A DNA stretch of 64,000 nucleotides. Source: Bugula neritina (taxonomy: Eukaryota > Bryozoa > Gymnolaemata > Cheilostomatida > Bugulidae). The stretch is taken from assembly GCA_964035545.1 (NCBI GenBank), contig OZ037771.1:2222628-2286627 (forward strand), in the 5' to 3' direction. The notes below the pieces were generated by a model. The model did not search any database. It saw only the letters and a program-made list of their open reading frames with translations, and was not told where the DNA came from. Numbering within the stretch: the stretch's first letter is position 1; every line of letters begins with the position of its first letter. Shown one piece after another: positions 39,801 through 50,194 of this stretch. Both the position numbers and the translations under genes were made by a program.

Positions 39801-40141
39801 TACAAAGCAGTGTTAATTGAAATCTTGATATTTTTCTAAATTTATGCTTACAGGTTGGTTATATGACTACAGTGAGTAACAACATTGTATCTCTTACAGG
39901 TTGGTTATATGATGCAACTGCCAGCTACACCTGGTCATTTGCTAGTATAGGAGGATCTATTGCAATCAGCGGATTTATGTTATACTTCTTACCGTTGCTG
40001 AGTAGATTGCAGCATAAACGAATCACAAAACACGATACGGATATGGGTGTCCGAATAGGAGTTCAAAGTAAAGAGAAAATGGAAGATGAAGAAGTCAATT
40101 TAAAAGATTCGAGTGCAAAAGAATCAGACAGCAAATCTTAA
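33809..40141 (+). CDS. SLC16-type monocarboxylate transporter, copy 2
   Basis: Five exons: 33809-33977, 36221-36388, 38095-39201, 39353-39478 and 39900-40141; 603 residues. Exons 2 to 5 have exactly the lengths of copy 1 (168, 1107, 126, 242) and nearly the same sequence, including PDGGWGW and the [14 protein letters not shown] signature. The N-terminal exon is different ([18 protein letters not shown] against [10 protein letters not shown]) except for its end, VKTIEPPDG. The last exon encodes the same 80 residues as copy 1. Intron sizes differ: 2243, 1706, 151 and 421 bp against 2774, 305, 184 and 302 bp. Residue differences cluster in helices 7-11 (from about 38835 onward). The N-terminal divergence suggests different trafficking or regulation; substrate unknown. 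Confidence 0.93.
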
Positions 40142-41650
40142 TTCATGCTGATCCAAAGTGTTACTCTAGCTTTGACTAGGCTGATACGTGGGCTTTATAA
40201 CATTACTTAGAGTTGTGTTCTCATGTAACTTCACAATCCGCTACCCTGACACACTATGCATATACATGTGGTATTTGTAGACTAGAGATTAAGTAGGTCA
40301 CATGACTTTTCATCTCACTCCTGTTTTATATTTTGACAACTAGCAGCAACACAGTAGTTCTAGTGGAGATGCTAAATATATATAAGCTTTGTGAAATGGT
40401 TTGATGGTAATTTAATAAGTTGCTAAAAAATGAAAAACTGTATAAATTTTAAAAGTTTTATAAATAAGCAATAGCATTGAAATTGTAATTTATAGAACAT
40501 CTGATTGTTTATTACTTCCAGTTGTCAAAAAATTTGTTTTGATAAGTTGTACACATAATCAAAAACCTATATGCATGTCACATATTACATAGTATCTATT
40601 TTTAATAGTCACTTCTATAGCTATACGTACATCCATGAGTTATTATTTATTCATCTATTATATTATTTATGGTATATAAGATACTATTGAAATAAATATT
40701 CAAAAGGTAACTGGCATACAACCCTTTGATAAACATTTCATAGATGAGTCAACTCATTTCCTGCATACAGCTCACACAAATCACGTAGGATGTAGATTTT
40801 GTTCATCTAAACTGTAGACTCCTTCTTCTAAAGCTGATGGATGTAGACATACAATTCTAAGTGCCAAGAGCAGATAACTACAGTATGTCACTCAGAGCTC
40901 ACTACAGAAATTGTGCTCTCGTAGAGTTCAGTTGAAGTAATAGGTTTATTCTATTGTTGTATATAATGATAGTGTGATAGAGTACTAAGAGAATGTACTA
41001 TTTTCTACTCGCAAGTATATACATTACTAAACTTATTTTTAAGATTAAATCCCTTCACAAATCATGTGCTCTTTTACATTGTCATAACCTGATCTAAAGG
41101 TTTAAAGAAAACACCATGCTTCAATGGCTTATTTAAATTTTAGAAGATGCAAATGCTGGCACCCACTTGCCATACGTGTCAGTGTCACAACTGTTTTATT
41201 TTTGTCTTAAAATAGAAATCAACAGCTTCATGAACACAATCTGGAACTCTTTAACTTGCATTATTTGGCATTTTGCAACAAGCATTGCCTACGCATATGT
41301 TTTTACAGTTATATATCAATCTATGTCATACACGCTTGATGATTGTCATAGATTTCTATTGCTATAGCAACAGGTTGTTTATGAGATTGGTTACTATGGC
41401 AACTAATGTTCATATGATAGTCAATGTATTGCATAGCATGGCGTCAGTAGAAATAAATAGTTGCACGTGTACAGCAACAACAATAATGTCATAACATGCA
41501 CGCAAATTTGGCAATTGCAATACAACTATTTTGAGATTACGGTCTATAAAAGCATAATATATAAGCAGCAACTTTATCAAGTAGTCCTTCATTCAACAGC
41601 AGCTACTTTTGGTGAATGATTGTACTTGCATCTTAACATTGAATTTAGCA
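40142..41650. other. Intergenic region between SLC16 copy 2 and SVWC copy A
   Basis: The first 165 bp is 3' UTR shared with copy 1. From about 41226 the sequence (agcttcatgaacacaatctg and following) recurs at about 46332 upstream of copy C, so it belongs to the SVWC duplication unit. Open frames at 41167-41494 are in this repeated, apparently non-coding upstream DNA. Confidence 0.55.
41558..41565 (+). promoter_or_regulatory. TATA box of SVWC copy A
   Basis: TATATAAG, 93 nt upstream of the ATG at 41651. The surrounding core (gagattacggtctat, then cattcaacagcagctac) is conserved with copies B and C, which have the TATA at the same distance. Confidence 0.7.
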
Positions 41651-42927
41651 ATGAATTTTCTTCAAATCTCTGTGTTTGCTATTTTGGTTATCTCTATTAA
41701 TTCGTATACATTTGTGGAGAACTATCCTAGTAAGTTATATAATCAAGTTGTATTTGTTATCTTGTAATATGCAATCTCAAACATCTACATGAGTTTTATT
41801 TTGGGAAATCTTTCATTTCAACAGAGTAGCTTGAGAAGCATCTGAAGATAGTCAGTAAGGTTATGGTTAAATAGTTAGTATGCATACAGTATCTGCTGTA
41901 ATTAAAATATCATTTACAAGATATTTCACGACTTCCAAAACATAGTTGAACATTAAAACTGTTATTAAGTTTCTGATGCAAATATTTGCTTTGTTAGGCG
42001 ACCATAAAACGATAATCATATGTTATAAAAAATAGCTTTTACTTACAAACAATTCTATTTTTGTTAAATTTGTTATTGAAGTATTTATGTAAAAAATTAT
42101 ATTTGTTTTGAAATGTAAAAGCAGTTAAAAACTACAAATTTTCAATTTTCAATTGACACGGGTTTCATGTTGTAAAAAGTGATATTGTTTGTAAATCTGC
42201 TGTCTCATTTTTTGATAAAATTCTTGGCTGTAGAATGCTGAAGCTGCTTCTTGTTTAATAGCAAAATAACTAATTCTGTACTTTCATCTTAGCTGATTGT
42301 CTGCTTCTACAGAACTTAAGATATCGAAATGTGAGCTGAATTGCAATTTCTAATGCTGGGTTTGAGTATTCCATTTGTTAACCTCGTCTGCTTATTTCCA
42401 GAGTGTAATCGCTACCCAGCAGGCACCGTTTTTCTCTCTAAAGTGAAATGTGAGAAAAGAACCTGTTCAACCATCAAACCTCAAGCTAACGGAGAAGGGT
42501 GAGTCCAATATTCTTCTATTTACATGAAATATTTATAAATTATTGCTTCAAAAACAGTATAATGCGCCTAACTCTAACATTTAGGTTTTGCACTTCATAA
42601 CAATATTCTATATTCTTCTTGATAAATCTTGTTATTATTCAATAATTGCCGAATTTAATCTTAATTTTAAACAGCTATTTTTAAAACTAGTAGTTGGCAA
42701 ATGAAAGCTAAACTAGAACACAAATTTATACTAATAATAATAAATTGAAATGATGCAATAAAATGTTATAATTTTCTGATTCTTGCAGATGCGGTGTTAT
42801 TGATATACAGCTGACACCAGAGCAGGAGGCTCAGGGGTGTGTAGTAAAACAGGTACAGCTTTCCAGAAAAGTCAGATATCCAGATTGTTGTCAGAAGTAT
42901 GTAGACTGCCCATCTCAAACATACTAA
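41651..42927 (+). CDS. SVWC-domain secreted protein, copy A
   Basis: Exons 41651-41729, 42402-42498 and 42789-42927 (phases 1 and 2), 104 residues. The signal peptide is MNFLQISVFAILVISINSYT. The mature part has eight cysteines in SVWC order: CNRYPAGTVFL, VKCEKRTC, GEGCGVIDIQLT, EAQGCVVKQV, PDCC and VDCPSQTY. One TGT-rich CC pair and the final DC are hallmarks of the domain. AATAAA lies 24 nt after the stop (42951-42956). Closest relative is copy E in the mirrored arm. Role unknown; SVWC proteins of invertebrates are often induced by infection, stress or diet, and some are venom components. Confidence 0.92.
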
Positions 42928-43667
42928 ATTAATATGGAGTCATCAGGCTAAATAAACTTGAGTATATTATGTAATCCCAGAAACATATTTTTGTTGAACT
43001 AAAAAAACAATGTATTTTTACGATTGTGAGCTTTTATAAACTATATAGTTTTGCACTATCTCTCTCTGCATTTTTCACTTGAAAAGCCTATATCATGTAA
43101 CAGTTTCTAAAATTAATATATATGAATAAATATTTCAATATGCAGTAAAATATTGCTTTAAATTATCTTGAAATTTTTGCTATAATTTTATTGAAACAAA
43201 CATAATATGTTGCATGCGTTATAGATAACGTGGATAAGTAGTATAAGATAAGCAACAAATTGTAGAGTCTATAGTGTTGAACATCAGTTAACCAATAGAG
43301 CTTTATGTACTTACACATAGCTAGATATACTTACATGTAGCCATATATGCTAGCACATACGTCATAACCAAAAATGGAAGTAGTATTTGGTGCCCCTTCT
43401 TCTAGAAACAACATAAAAAACAACTTCTGTAGAAGCTTGTTCAAACAACTTGCAGATCTAAAAAGCTTTTTGTATTCAAAATTATATCAAGAAAACTGAG
43501 ATTTTTTTTGCAATTTCACTGATGAAAATCAACACTTTTGTCTATGAGATCTTTTGTGTTGGGAGGTAAGTAATAGAGTTCAAAATCTATCAATCTATAA
43601 ACATGCAACATGCAAATTCGCCAATTGTGATGCAACTATTCTGAGATTACGGTCTATGGAAGCATAG

Positions 43668-43675
43668 TATATAAG
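43668..43675 (+). promoter_or_regulatory. TATA box of SVWC copy B
   Basis: TATATAAG at exactly 93 nt before the ATG at 43761, within a block almost identical to the one before copy C. Confidence 0.7.
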
Positions 43676-43760
43676 CAACAACTCTATCAAGTTGTCCTTT
43701 ATTTAACAGCAGCTACTTTTAGCGAATAATTGTACTTGCATTTTAACATTGAATTTAGCA

Positions 43761-45004
43761 ATGAATTTTCTTCAAATCTCTGAGTTTGCTATTTTGGTTA
43801 TCTCTATTAATTCGTATGTATTTATAGAGGACTATCCTAGTAAGTTATATAATCAAGTAGTATTTGTTATCTCGCAATATGCAATCTCTAACATCTACAT
43901 AAGTTTTATTTTGGGAAATCTTTCATTTTAGTAACAATTAGCTTGAGAAGCATCTTAAGATAGTCATTAAGGTTATGGTTAGTTAGTATGCATACAGTAT
44001 CTGCTGTAATTATAATATAATTTACAAGATATTTCAAGACTCCTAAAACATAGTTGAACATTAAAACTGTTATTAAGTTTCTGATGCAAATATTTGCTTT
44101 GTTAGGCGACCATAAAACACTAATCATATGTTATAAAAATTAACTTTTACATACAAACAATTCTATTTTTGGTAAATTTGTTGTTAAAGTATTTATGTAA
44201 GAAATTATATCTTTTTAAAATGTATAAGCAGCCAAAAATCACAAATTTTTAATTTTTAATTGACAAGAGTTTCATGTAAAATGTAAATCTAAATTTGCTT
44301 CCTCAATTCTTGATATCATTCTTGGCTGTAGAATGCTAAAGCTGCTCTGTTTTTGGTAACAAAATAACTAATCCTGTACTTTCATGTCTCCTTCTACAGA
44401 ACTTAAGATATTGAAATATGAGCTGAATAGCAATTTCTAATGCTGGGTTTAAGTTTTCTATTTGTTAACCTGTTCTGCTTAATTCCAGAGTGTAATCGCT
44501 ACCCGGCAGGCACCGTTTTCTTATCTAGAGTCTATTGTGAGAAAAGAACCTGCTTAACCACCAAACCTCTAGCTTACGGAGTAGGGTGAGTCTAATATTC
44601 TTTTACTTACATGAAATATTTATAAATTATTGCTTCAAAAACAGTATAATGTGCCTAACTCTAACATTTAGGTTTTGCACTTCATAACAATATTTCATAT
44701 TCTTCATGATAAATCTTGTTATTATTCAATAATTGCCGAATTTAATCTTAATTTTAAACAGCTGTTTTTTATAACTAGTAGTTGGCAAATGAAAGCTAAA
44801 CTAGAACACAAAATTATACTAATAATAATAAATTGAAATGACGCAATAAAATGTGAAATTTCTGATTCTTGCAGATGTGGGGCTATTGGTATACGGCTGA
44901 CACCAGAGCAGAAGGCTCAGGGGTGTGTAGTAAAACAAGTAGAGGTTTCCAGAAGAGTTAGATATCCAGGTTGTTGTAATAAATATGTGGACTGCCTATC
45001 TTAA
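43761..45004 (+). CDS. SVWC-domain secreted protein, copy B
   Basis: Exons 43761-43839, 44489-44585 and 44875-45004, 101 residues. Same phases and all eight cysteines (CNRYPAGTVFL, VYCEKRTC, CGAIGIRLT, GCVVKQV, PGCC, VDC). It ends early at VDCLS because CAA became TAA, losing the usual CPSQT tail. Residue 8 in the core of the signal peptide is Glu (ISEFAIL) where A and C have Val, from GTG to GAG, which may weaken secretion. Introns are nearly identical to those of copy C, indicating recent duplication or conversion. It may be a functional variant or an early pseudogene. Confidence 0.88.
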
Positions 45005-45691
45005 ACAAACTAAATTAATATAGAGTCATCAGGCTAAATAAACTTGAATATATTATTATGTAATCCAAGAAACATAATTTTGTTGAACTAAAAAAATAAT
45101 ATATTTTTACGATTGTGAGCTTTTATAAACTATATAGTTTTGCACTATCTCTCTCTGTATTTTTCACTTGAAAAGCCTATATCATGTAACAGTTTCTAAA
45201 ATTAATATATATGAATAAACATTTCAATATGCAGGAAAATATTGCTTTAAATTATCTTGAAATTTTTGCTATAATTTTATTGAAACAAACATAATATGTT
45301 GCATGCGTTATAGATAACATGGATAAGTAGTATAAGATAAGCAACAAATTGTAGAGTCTATAGTGTTGAACATCAGTTAACCAATAGAGCTTTATGTACT
45401 TACACATAGCTATATATACTTACATGTAGCTATATATGCTAGCACATACGTCATAACCAAAAATGGAAGTAGTATTTGGTGCCCCTTCTTCTAGAAACAA
45501 CATAAAAAACAACTCCTGTAAAAGCTTGTTCAAACAACTTGCAGATCTAAAAAGCTTTTTGTATTCAAAGTTATATCAAGAAAACTGAGATTTTTTTTGC
45601 AATTTCACTGATGAAAATCAACACTTTTGTCTATGAGATCTTTTGTGTTGGGAGGTAAGTAATAGAGTTCAAAATCTATCAATCTATAAAC

Positions 45692-45771
45692 ATGCAACAT
45701 GCCATTATACCAACTTTTGAAGAAATTTATTTATAAATTTCTTCAAAAGTTTGTATAATGGCATGTTGCAT
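45692..45771. repeat. Fold-back inverted repeat, 39-bp arms
   Basis: The left arm 45692-45730 (atgcaacatgccattatacc and on) and right arm 45733-45771 are reverse complements with one mismatch, separated by 2 bp. The right arm continues into sequence also found after copy C (from about 48671), where the left arm is absent. It marks a breakpoint of the SVWC tandem duplication. Confidence 0.9.
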
Positions 45772-45948
45772 ATTTATTAGAACTGCATAAATTACATTGA
45801 ATGTAATGTACTACAGAAGAACTAATATTTGAAAGCTTACAGTAGTATATAGCCTTCCTCAAGGAAACAGTTTTTAACAATATTATGCAACATTTCACAT
45901 CAGCAGAATGTAGAACAGTATAACCAGTATCTGTATTAGCCACCAGCT

Positions 45949-46045
45949 ATGCAGTACTTGTACTGTGAAACAGTTTTCTGCTTTATCATAAGTAGCTTAA
46001 TCATAGAGAGCATCAATGGCTACCTATTTTACATACAGAACCCAG
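45949..46045 (+). pseudogene. Orphan signal-peptide exon duplicated from SVWC copy D
   Basis: 97 bp, identical to exon 1 of copy D (48915-49011) except for GTA to GAA in codon 7 (Val to Glu in the signal peptide core), with the same donor (gtaagtac). Flanking DNA is duplicated too, from about 45737 to 46300. No matching exon 2 or 3 follows before the promoter of copy C. Either it is a dead fragment, or it could act as an alternative first exon, because it ends in phase 1 and could splice to exon 2 of copy C at 47490. Confidence 0.75.
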
Positions 46046-46664
46046 GTAAGTACATTTGTGCACAAACTAGATCAATCTATCCCAGCATATTGATTAATTT
46101 GTGCATCAGTCATAAAAATGCATTTTAGGTAATGTGACAGGTGATGTGACAGAAGATTTTAACAGTTTTCAGACCTTCAACTAATTTTGGCTAAATGCCT
46201 AGCCAGGCTTTTTTTTGCAAAATATAATTTGTTATGCAAGAGTGTTTTTTTCGAAAACACCAGCATTAGACTTACTCTAAACAGACAATTATAGGCTATT
46301 TCAGTACAACTCAAATTTGCATGCCACAACAGCTTCATGGAGACAATCTGGAACTCCTTAACTTACAATATTTGGCATTTTGCAACAAGCAATGCCTAGG
46401 CATGTGTTTTTATAGTTATACATCAATCTATGTCATACACACTCGATAATTAACATCGATTTTTATTGCTATGGCAACTGGTTGTTTATGAGATAAGTAA
46501 CTATGGTAACTGACGTTTATTTGATTGTCAATGTACTGTATAGCTTGGTGTCAGAAGAAATAAATAGTTGCACGGGTACAACAATGACAATAATATCACA
46601 ACATGCACACAAATTCGCCAATTGTGATGCAACTATTCTGAGATTACGGTCTATGGAAGCATAG

Positions 46665-46672
46665 TATATAAG
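46665..46672 (+). promoter_or_regulatory. TATA box of SVWC copy C
   Basis: TATATAAG, 93 nt before the ATG at 46758, in the block shared with copy B. Confidence 0.7.
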
Positions 46673-46757
46673 CAACAACTCTATCAAGTTGTCCTTTATT
46701 CAACAGCAGCTACTTTTAGCGAATAATTGTACTTGCATTTTAACATTGAATTTAGCA

Positions 46758-48013
46758 ATGAATTTTCTTCAAATCTCTGTGTTTGCTATTTTGGTTATCT
46801 CTATTAATTCGTATGTATTTATAGAGGACTATCCTAGTAAGTTATATAATCAAGTAGTATTTGTTATCTCGCAATATGCAATCTCTAACATCTACATAAG
46901 TTTTATTTTGGGAAATCTTTCATTTTAGTAACAATTAGCTTGAGAAGCATCTTAAGATAGTCATTAAAGTTATGATTGAATAGTTAGTATGCATACAGTA
47001 TCTGCTGTAATTATAATATAATTTACAAGATATTTCAAGACTCCTAAAACATAGTTGAACATTAAAACTGTTATTAAGTTTCTGATGCAAATATTTGCTT
47101 TGTTAGGCGACCATAAAACACTAATCATATGTTATAAAAATTAACTTTTACATACAAACAATTCTATTTTTGGTAAATTTGTTGTTAAAGTATTTATGTA
47201 AGAAATTATATCTTTTTAAAATGTATAAGCAGCCAAAAATCACAAATTTTTAATTTTTAATTGACACGAGTTTCATGTAAAATGTAAATCTAAATTTGCT
47301 TCCTCAATTCTTGATATCATTCTTGGCTGTAGAATGCTAAAGCTGCTCTGTTTTTGGTAACAAAATAACTAATCCTGTACTTTCATGTCTACTTCTACAG
47401 AACTTAAGATATCCAAATATGAGCTGAATAGCAATTTCTAATGCTGGGTTTAAGTTTTCTATTTGTTAGCCTGTTCTGCTTATTTCCAGAGTGTAATCGC
47501 TACCCGGCAGGCACTGTTTTCTTATCTAGAGTCTATTGTGAGAAAAGAACCTGCTTAACCACCAAACCTCTAGCTTACGGCGTAGGGTGAGTCCAATATT
47601 CTTTTACTTACATGAAATATTTATAAATTATTGCTTCAAAAACAGTATAATGTTCCTAACTGTAACATTTAGGTTTTGCACTTCATAACAATATTTTATA
47701 TTCTTTATGATAAATCTTGTTATTATTCAATAATTGCTGAATTTAATCTTAATTTTAAACAGCTGTTTTTATAACTAGTAGTTGGCAAATGAAAGCTAAC
47801 CTAGAACAAAAAATTATACTAATAATAATAAATTGAAATGGTGCAACAAAATGTTAATTTTCTGTTACTTGCAGATGTGCTGCTTTTTATATACGGCTGA
47901 CACCAGAGCAGAAGGCTCAGGGGTGTGTAATAAAACAAGTACAGCTTTCCAGAAAAGTGAGATTTCCAGATTGTTGCAACAGATATGTAGACTGCCCATC
48001 TCAAACAAACTAA
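46758..48013 (+). CDS. SVWC-domain secreted protein, copy C
   Basis: Exons 46758-46836, 47490-47586 and 47875-48013, 104 residues. The signal peptide is MNFLQISVFAILVISINSYV. Eight cysteines are intact (CNRYPAG, VYCEKRTC, CAAFYIRLT, GCVIKQV, PDCC, VDCPSQTN). Exon 2 matches copy B, but the start of exon 3 differs (AAFYIR against GAIGIR), and its tail resembles copy A, so the copies look reshuffled. AATAAA follows at 48037-48042. Function as for the other copies: secreted, unknown target. Confidence 0.92.
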
Positions 48014-48795
48014 ATTAATATGGAGTCATCAGGCTAAATAAACTTGAGTATATTATGTAATCCCAGAGACATATTTTTGTTGAACCTAAACAGTTATAAT
48101 GCATTTTTATGACTTTGAGCTTTTATAAATTATGTAGTTTTGCAGAATCTCTCAGTAATTTTCACTTGAAAAAGTAAGTTTTAGCAGTTTGTAAAAATAT
48201 ATATGAATATTTCAACATGCAGTAAACCGTTGCTTTGAATTATCTTGAAATTTTTGCTATAATTTTATTGAAACAAACATAATATGTTGCATGTACTATA
48301 GATAACATGGATAAGTAGTATAAGATACGCAACAAATCGTAAAGTCTATAGTGTTGAACATCAGTTAACCAATAGAGCTTTATGTACTTATTCATAGCTA
48401 TATATGCTTACATACATGTAGCTCTATGTACTTACACATAGCTATATATACTTACATGTAGCCCTATGTACTTACACATAGCTATATATGCTAGCACATG
48501 CATCATAACAATTGCATAATCACACCGAAAATAGAAGCAGTATTTGGTGCCCCTTCTCCTGGAAACAATATAAAACAACTTTTGTAAAAGCTTGTTCCAA
48601 GAACTTGCAGATCTAAAAAGCTTTTGGTATTCATAATTATATGAAGAAAACTGAGATTTTTATTGCAAATAAGTTTCTTCAAAAGTTTGTATAATGGCAT
48701 GTTGCATATTTATTAGAACTGTATAAATCACAATGAATGTAATGTACAGAAGAATTAATATTTGAAAACTTACAGTTGTAGATAGCCTTCTTCAA

Positions 48796-48833
48796 TGAAG
48801 CGTTGCATAATAATATTATTATGCAACGCTTCA
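48796..48833. repeat. Perfect 38-bp palindrome
   Basis: The half-site tgaagcgttgcataataat is followed immediately by its exact reverse complement with no spacer. It lies just upstream of copy D. The related segment before the orphan exon (about 45860-45900) has only one half (attatgcaacatttca), so the palindrome arose after or during that duplication. Confidence 0.9.
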
Positions 48834-48914
48834 CATCAGTGATTCAGTAGAATGTAGAACAACAACCAATATCTGTTCTGCTCTACAACCACAAGCATTA
48901 TTCAACCACCAGCT

Positions 48915-50194
48915 ATGCAGTACTTGTACTGTGTAACAGTTTTCTGCTTTATCATAAGTAGCTTAATCATAGAGAGCATCAATGGCTACCTATTTTACAT
49001 ACAGAACCCAGGTAAGTACATTTGTGCACAAACTAGATCAATCTATCCCAGCATATTGATTAATTTGTGAATCAGTCATAAAAATGCCTTTTAGGTAATG
49101 TGACAGGTCATGTGACAGAAGATTTGAACAGTTTTCAAACCTTCAACTAATTTTGGCTAAATGCCTAGCCAGTAGCCAAGTTTTTTTGCAAAATATAATT
49201 TGTTATGCAAGAGTTTTTTTTTTCGAAAACTCCACTGGACCTACTTTAAGCAGACAATTATAGGCTATTTCAGTACAACTCAAATCTGTATGCCACAATT
49301 TTGCAAAATATTAAAAGCAAGTTACATATACTTTGATGTCTTGCTGTTGTTTTGTGAACAAACTTCATCAGTAAGCTAGGCAAGGGAGAAGCTATGGTCT
49401 AGGGGTTAGAGTGCTAATTTAGAAAAGCATAAGGTTAACGGTTCCCAGTCCAAAGACATTGATATTACTATATTAGGAAGAGCATTTAATAATAAGTCCG
49501 TTTTTGTTACGTTAGAAGCAAGTCCTTAACTCAATTTAAAAACCGTTCCATCAAGACTTTCACGGGATGGTGACTATAAAACACATGAGTGTTGTATTTG
49601 TACTACTTGGCAACTTAAAACTTCTCAACTTCATTCACCAGACTTATCTAATGCCCTCCTTGCTTTCATAGACTGTCAACACTACCCTGTAGGAACTGAG
49701 ATAAGTTCTTCAGAGAGATGTGAAAAACTTACCTGCACTCAAAATATCCCTTGGGCTAGAGGTGAGGGGTAAGTAAACATAGAACTATGAACTGTTTATT
49801 AGCTTTTCAGCAATATATCAGCAGTTGCCAAATATTAAATGGCAGTTTGTGGAACTTTTAGTGCTATAAAGCGTATAAATCAGAGAGTTTAAAACCTTCA
49901 CACAATAAAACATTGAGTTATGCATATAGCTACGGCCTGCAGGCCTGCAAGTGAAAAGTTATAATAGCTAGTAAACCTTTGGTTTTACACAGATGTAGCC
50001 TAACAGATTTAGTGATGTCAGATGAACAGATAGCGATGGGGTGCCGAGTGACGCAGATAGATGTCGGGGAAGGAGTTATTTACCCAGACTGCTGCCTCAA
50101 ACACATCGAGTGTCCATTGTCAGCTAGACTAATGACTGTAAATAAGACAGCTGACCATTTGGATATTTCGTTGGCAGATATGCGTTCTAGATAG
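48915..50194 (+). CDS. SVWC-domain secreted protein, divergent copy D
   Basis: Exons 48915-49011, 49672-49768 and 49993-50194 in the same phases as the other copies; 131 residues. The signal peptide is longer and Cys-containing (MQYLYCVTVFCFIISSLIIE). The eight SVWC cysteines are conserved: CQHYPVGTEI, RCEKLTC, GCSLTDLVM, GCRVTQI, PDCC and IEC. The tail after the last cysteine is extended by about 33 residues (PLSARLMTVNKTADHLD and on). It is an older paralogue than A-C and E. A tRNA-derived SINE copy lies in intron 1. No TATA at the fixed 93-nt position. Confidence 0.88.
49385..49600 (+). mobile_element. Degraded tRNA-derived SINE copy in SVWC copy D intron 1
   Basis: It shares ordered blocks with the element at 53531-53737: ctaggggttagagtgct, cataaggt, attaggaagagcat, caagtccttaac and gggatggtgactataaa. 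The B box is damaged (ggttcccagtcc). No open frame. Confidence 0.7.

Larger units (their letters stand above)
24605..42927. repeat. Large inverted (mirror-image) duplication: SVWC-SLC16 / SLC16-SVWC
   Basis: The left arm (24605 to about 32309, - strand genes) and right arm (about 33809 to 42927, + strand genes) contain the same genes in the same relative order: SLC16, then SVWC downstream. Homology is also visible outside the coding exons: SLC16 3' UTR (26778-26935 against 40142-40307), SLC16 intron 4 edges, and SVWC upstream DNA. Large introns and the centre are unrelated. The right arm then expands into the SVWC tandem cluster. Confidence 0.85.
41500..48500 (+). repeat. Tandem segmental duplication units carrying SVWC copies A, B and C
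   Basis: Each unit has the same promoter, three exons, two introns and a downstream tail (agctttatgtacttacacatag; tttgtgttgggaggtaagt). The tail after A and after B ends in catgcaacatg, where A's tail joins the copy B promoter (about 43611) and B's tail enters the fold-back repeat (45692). B and C are the most similar pair. Copy C's tail has an expanded tacttacacatagctatat repeat at about 48380-48490. Confidence 0.85.
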
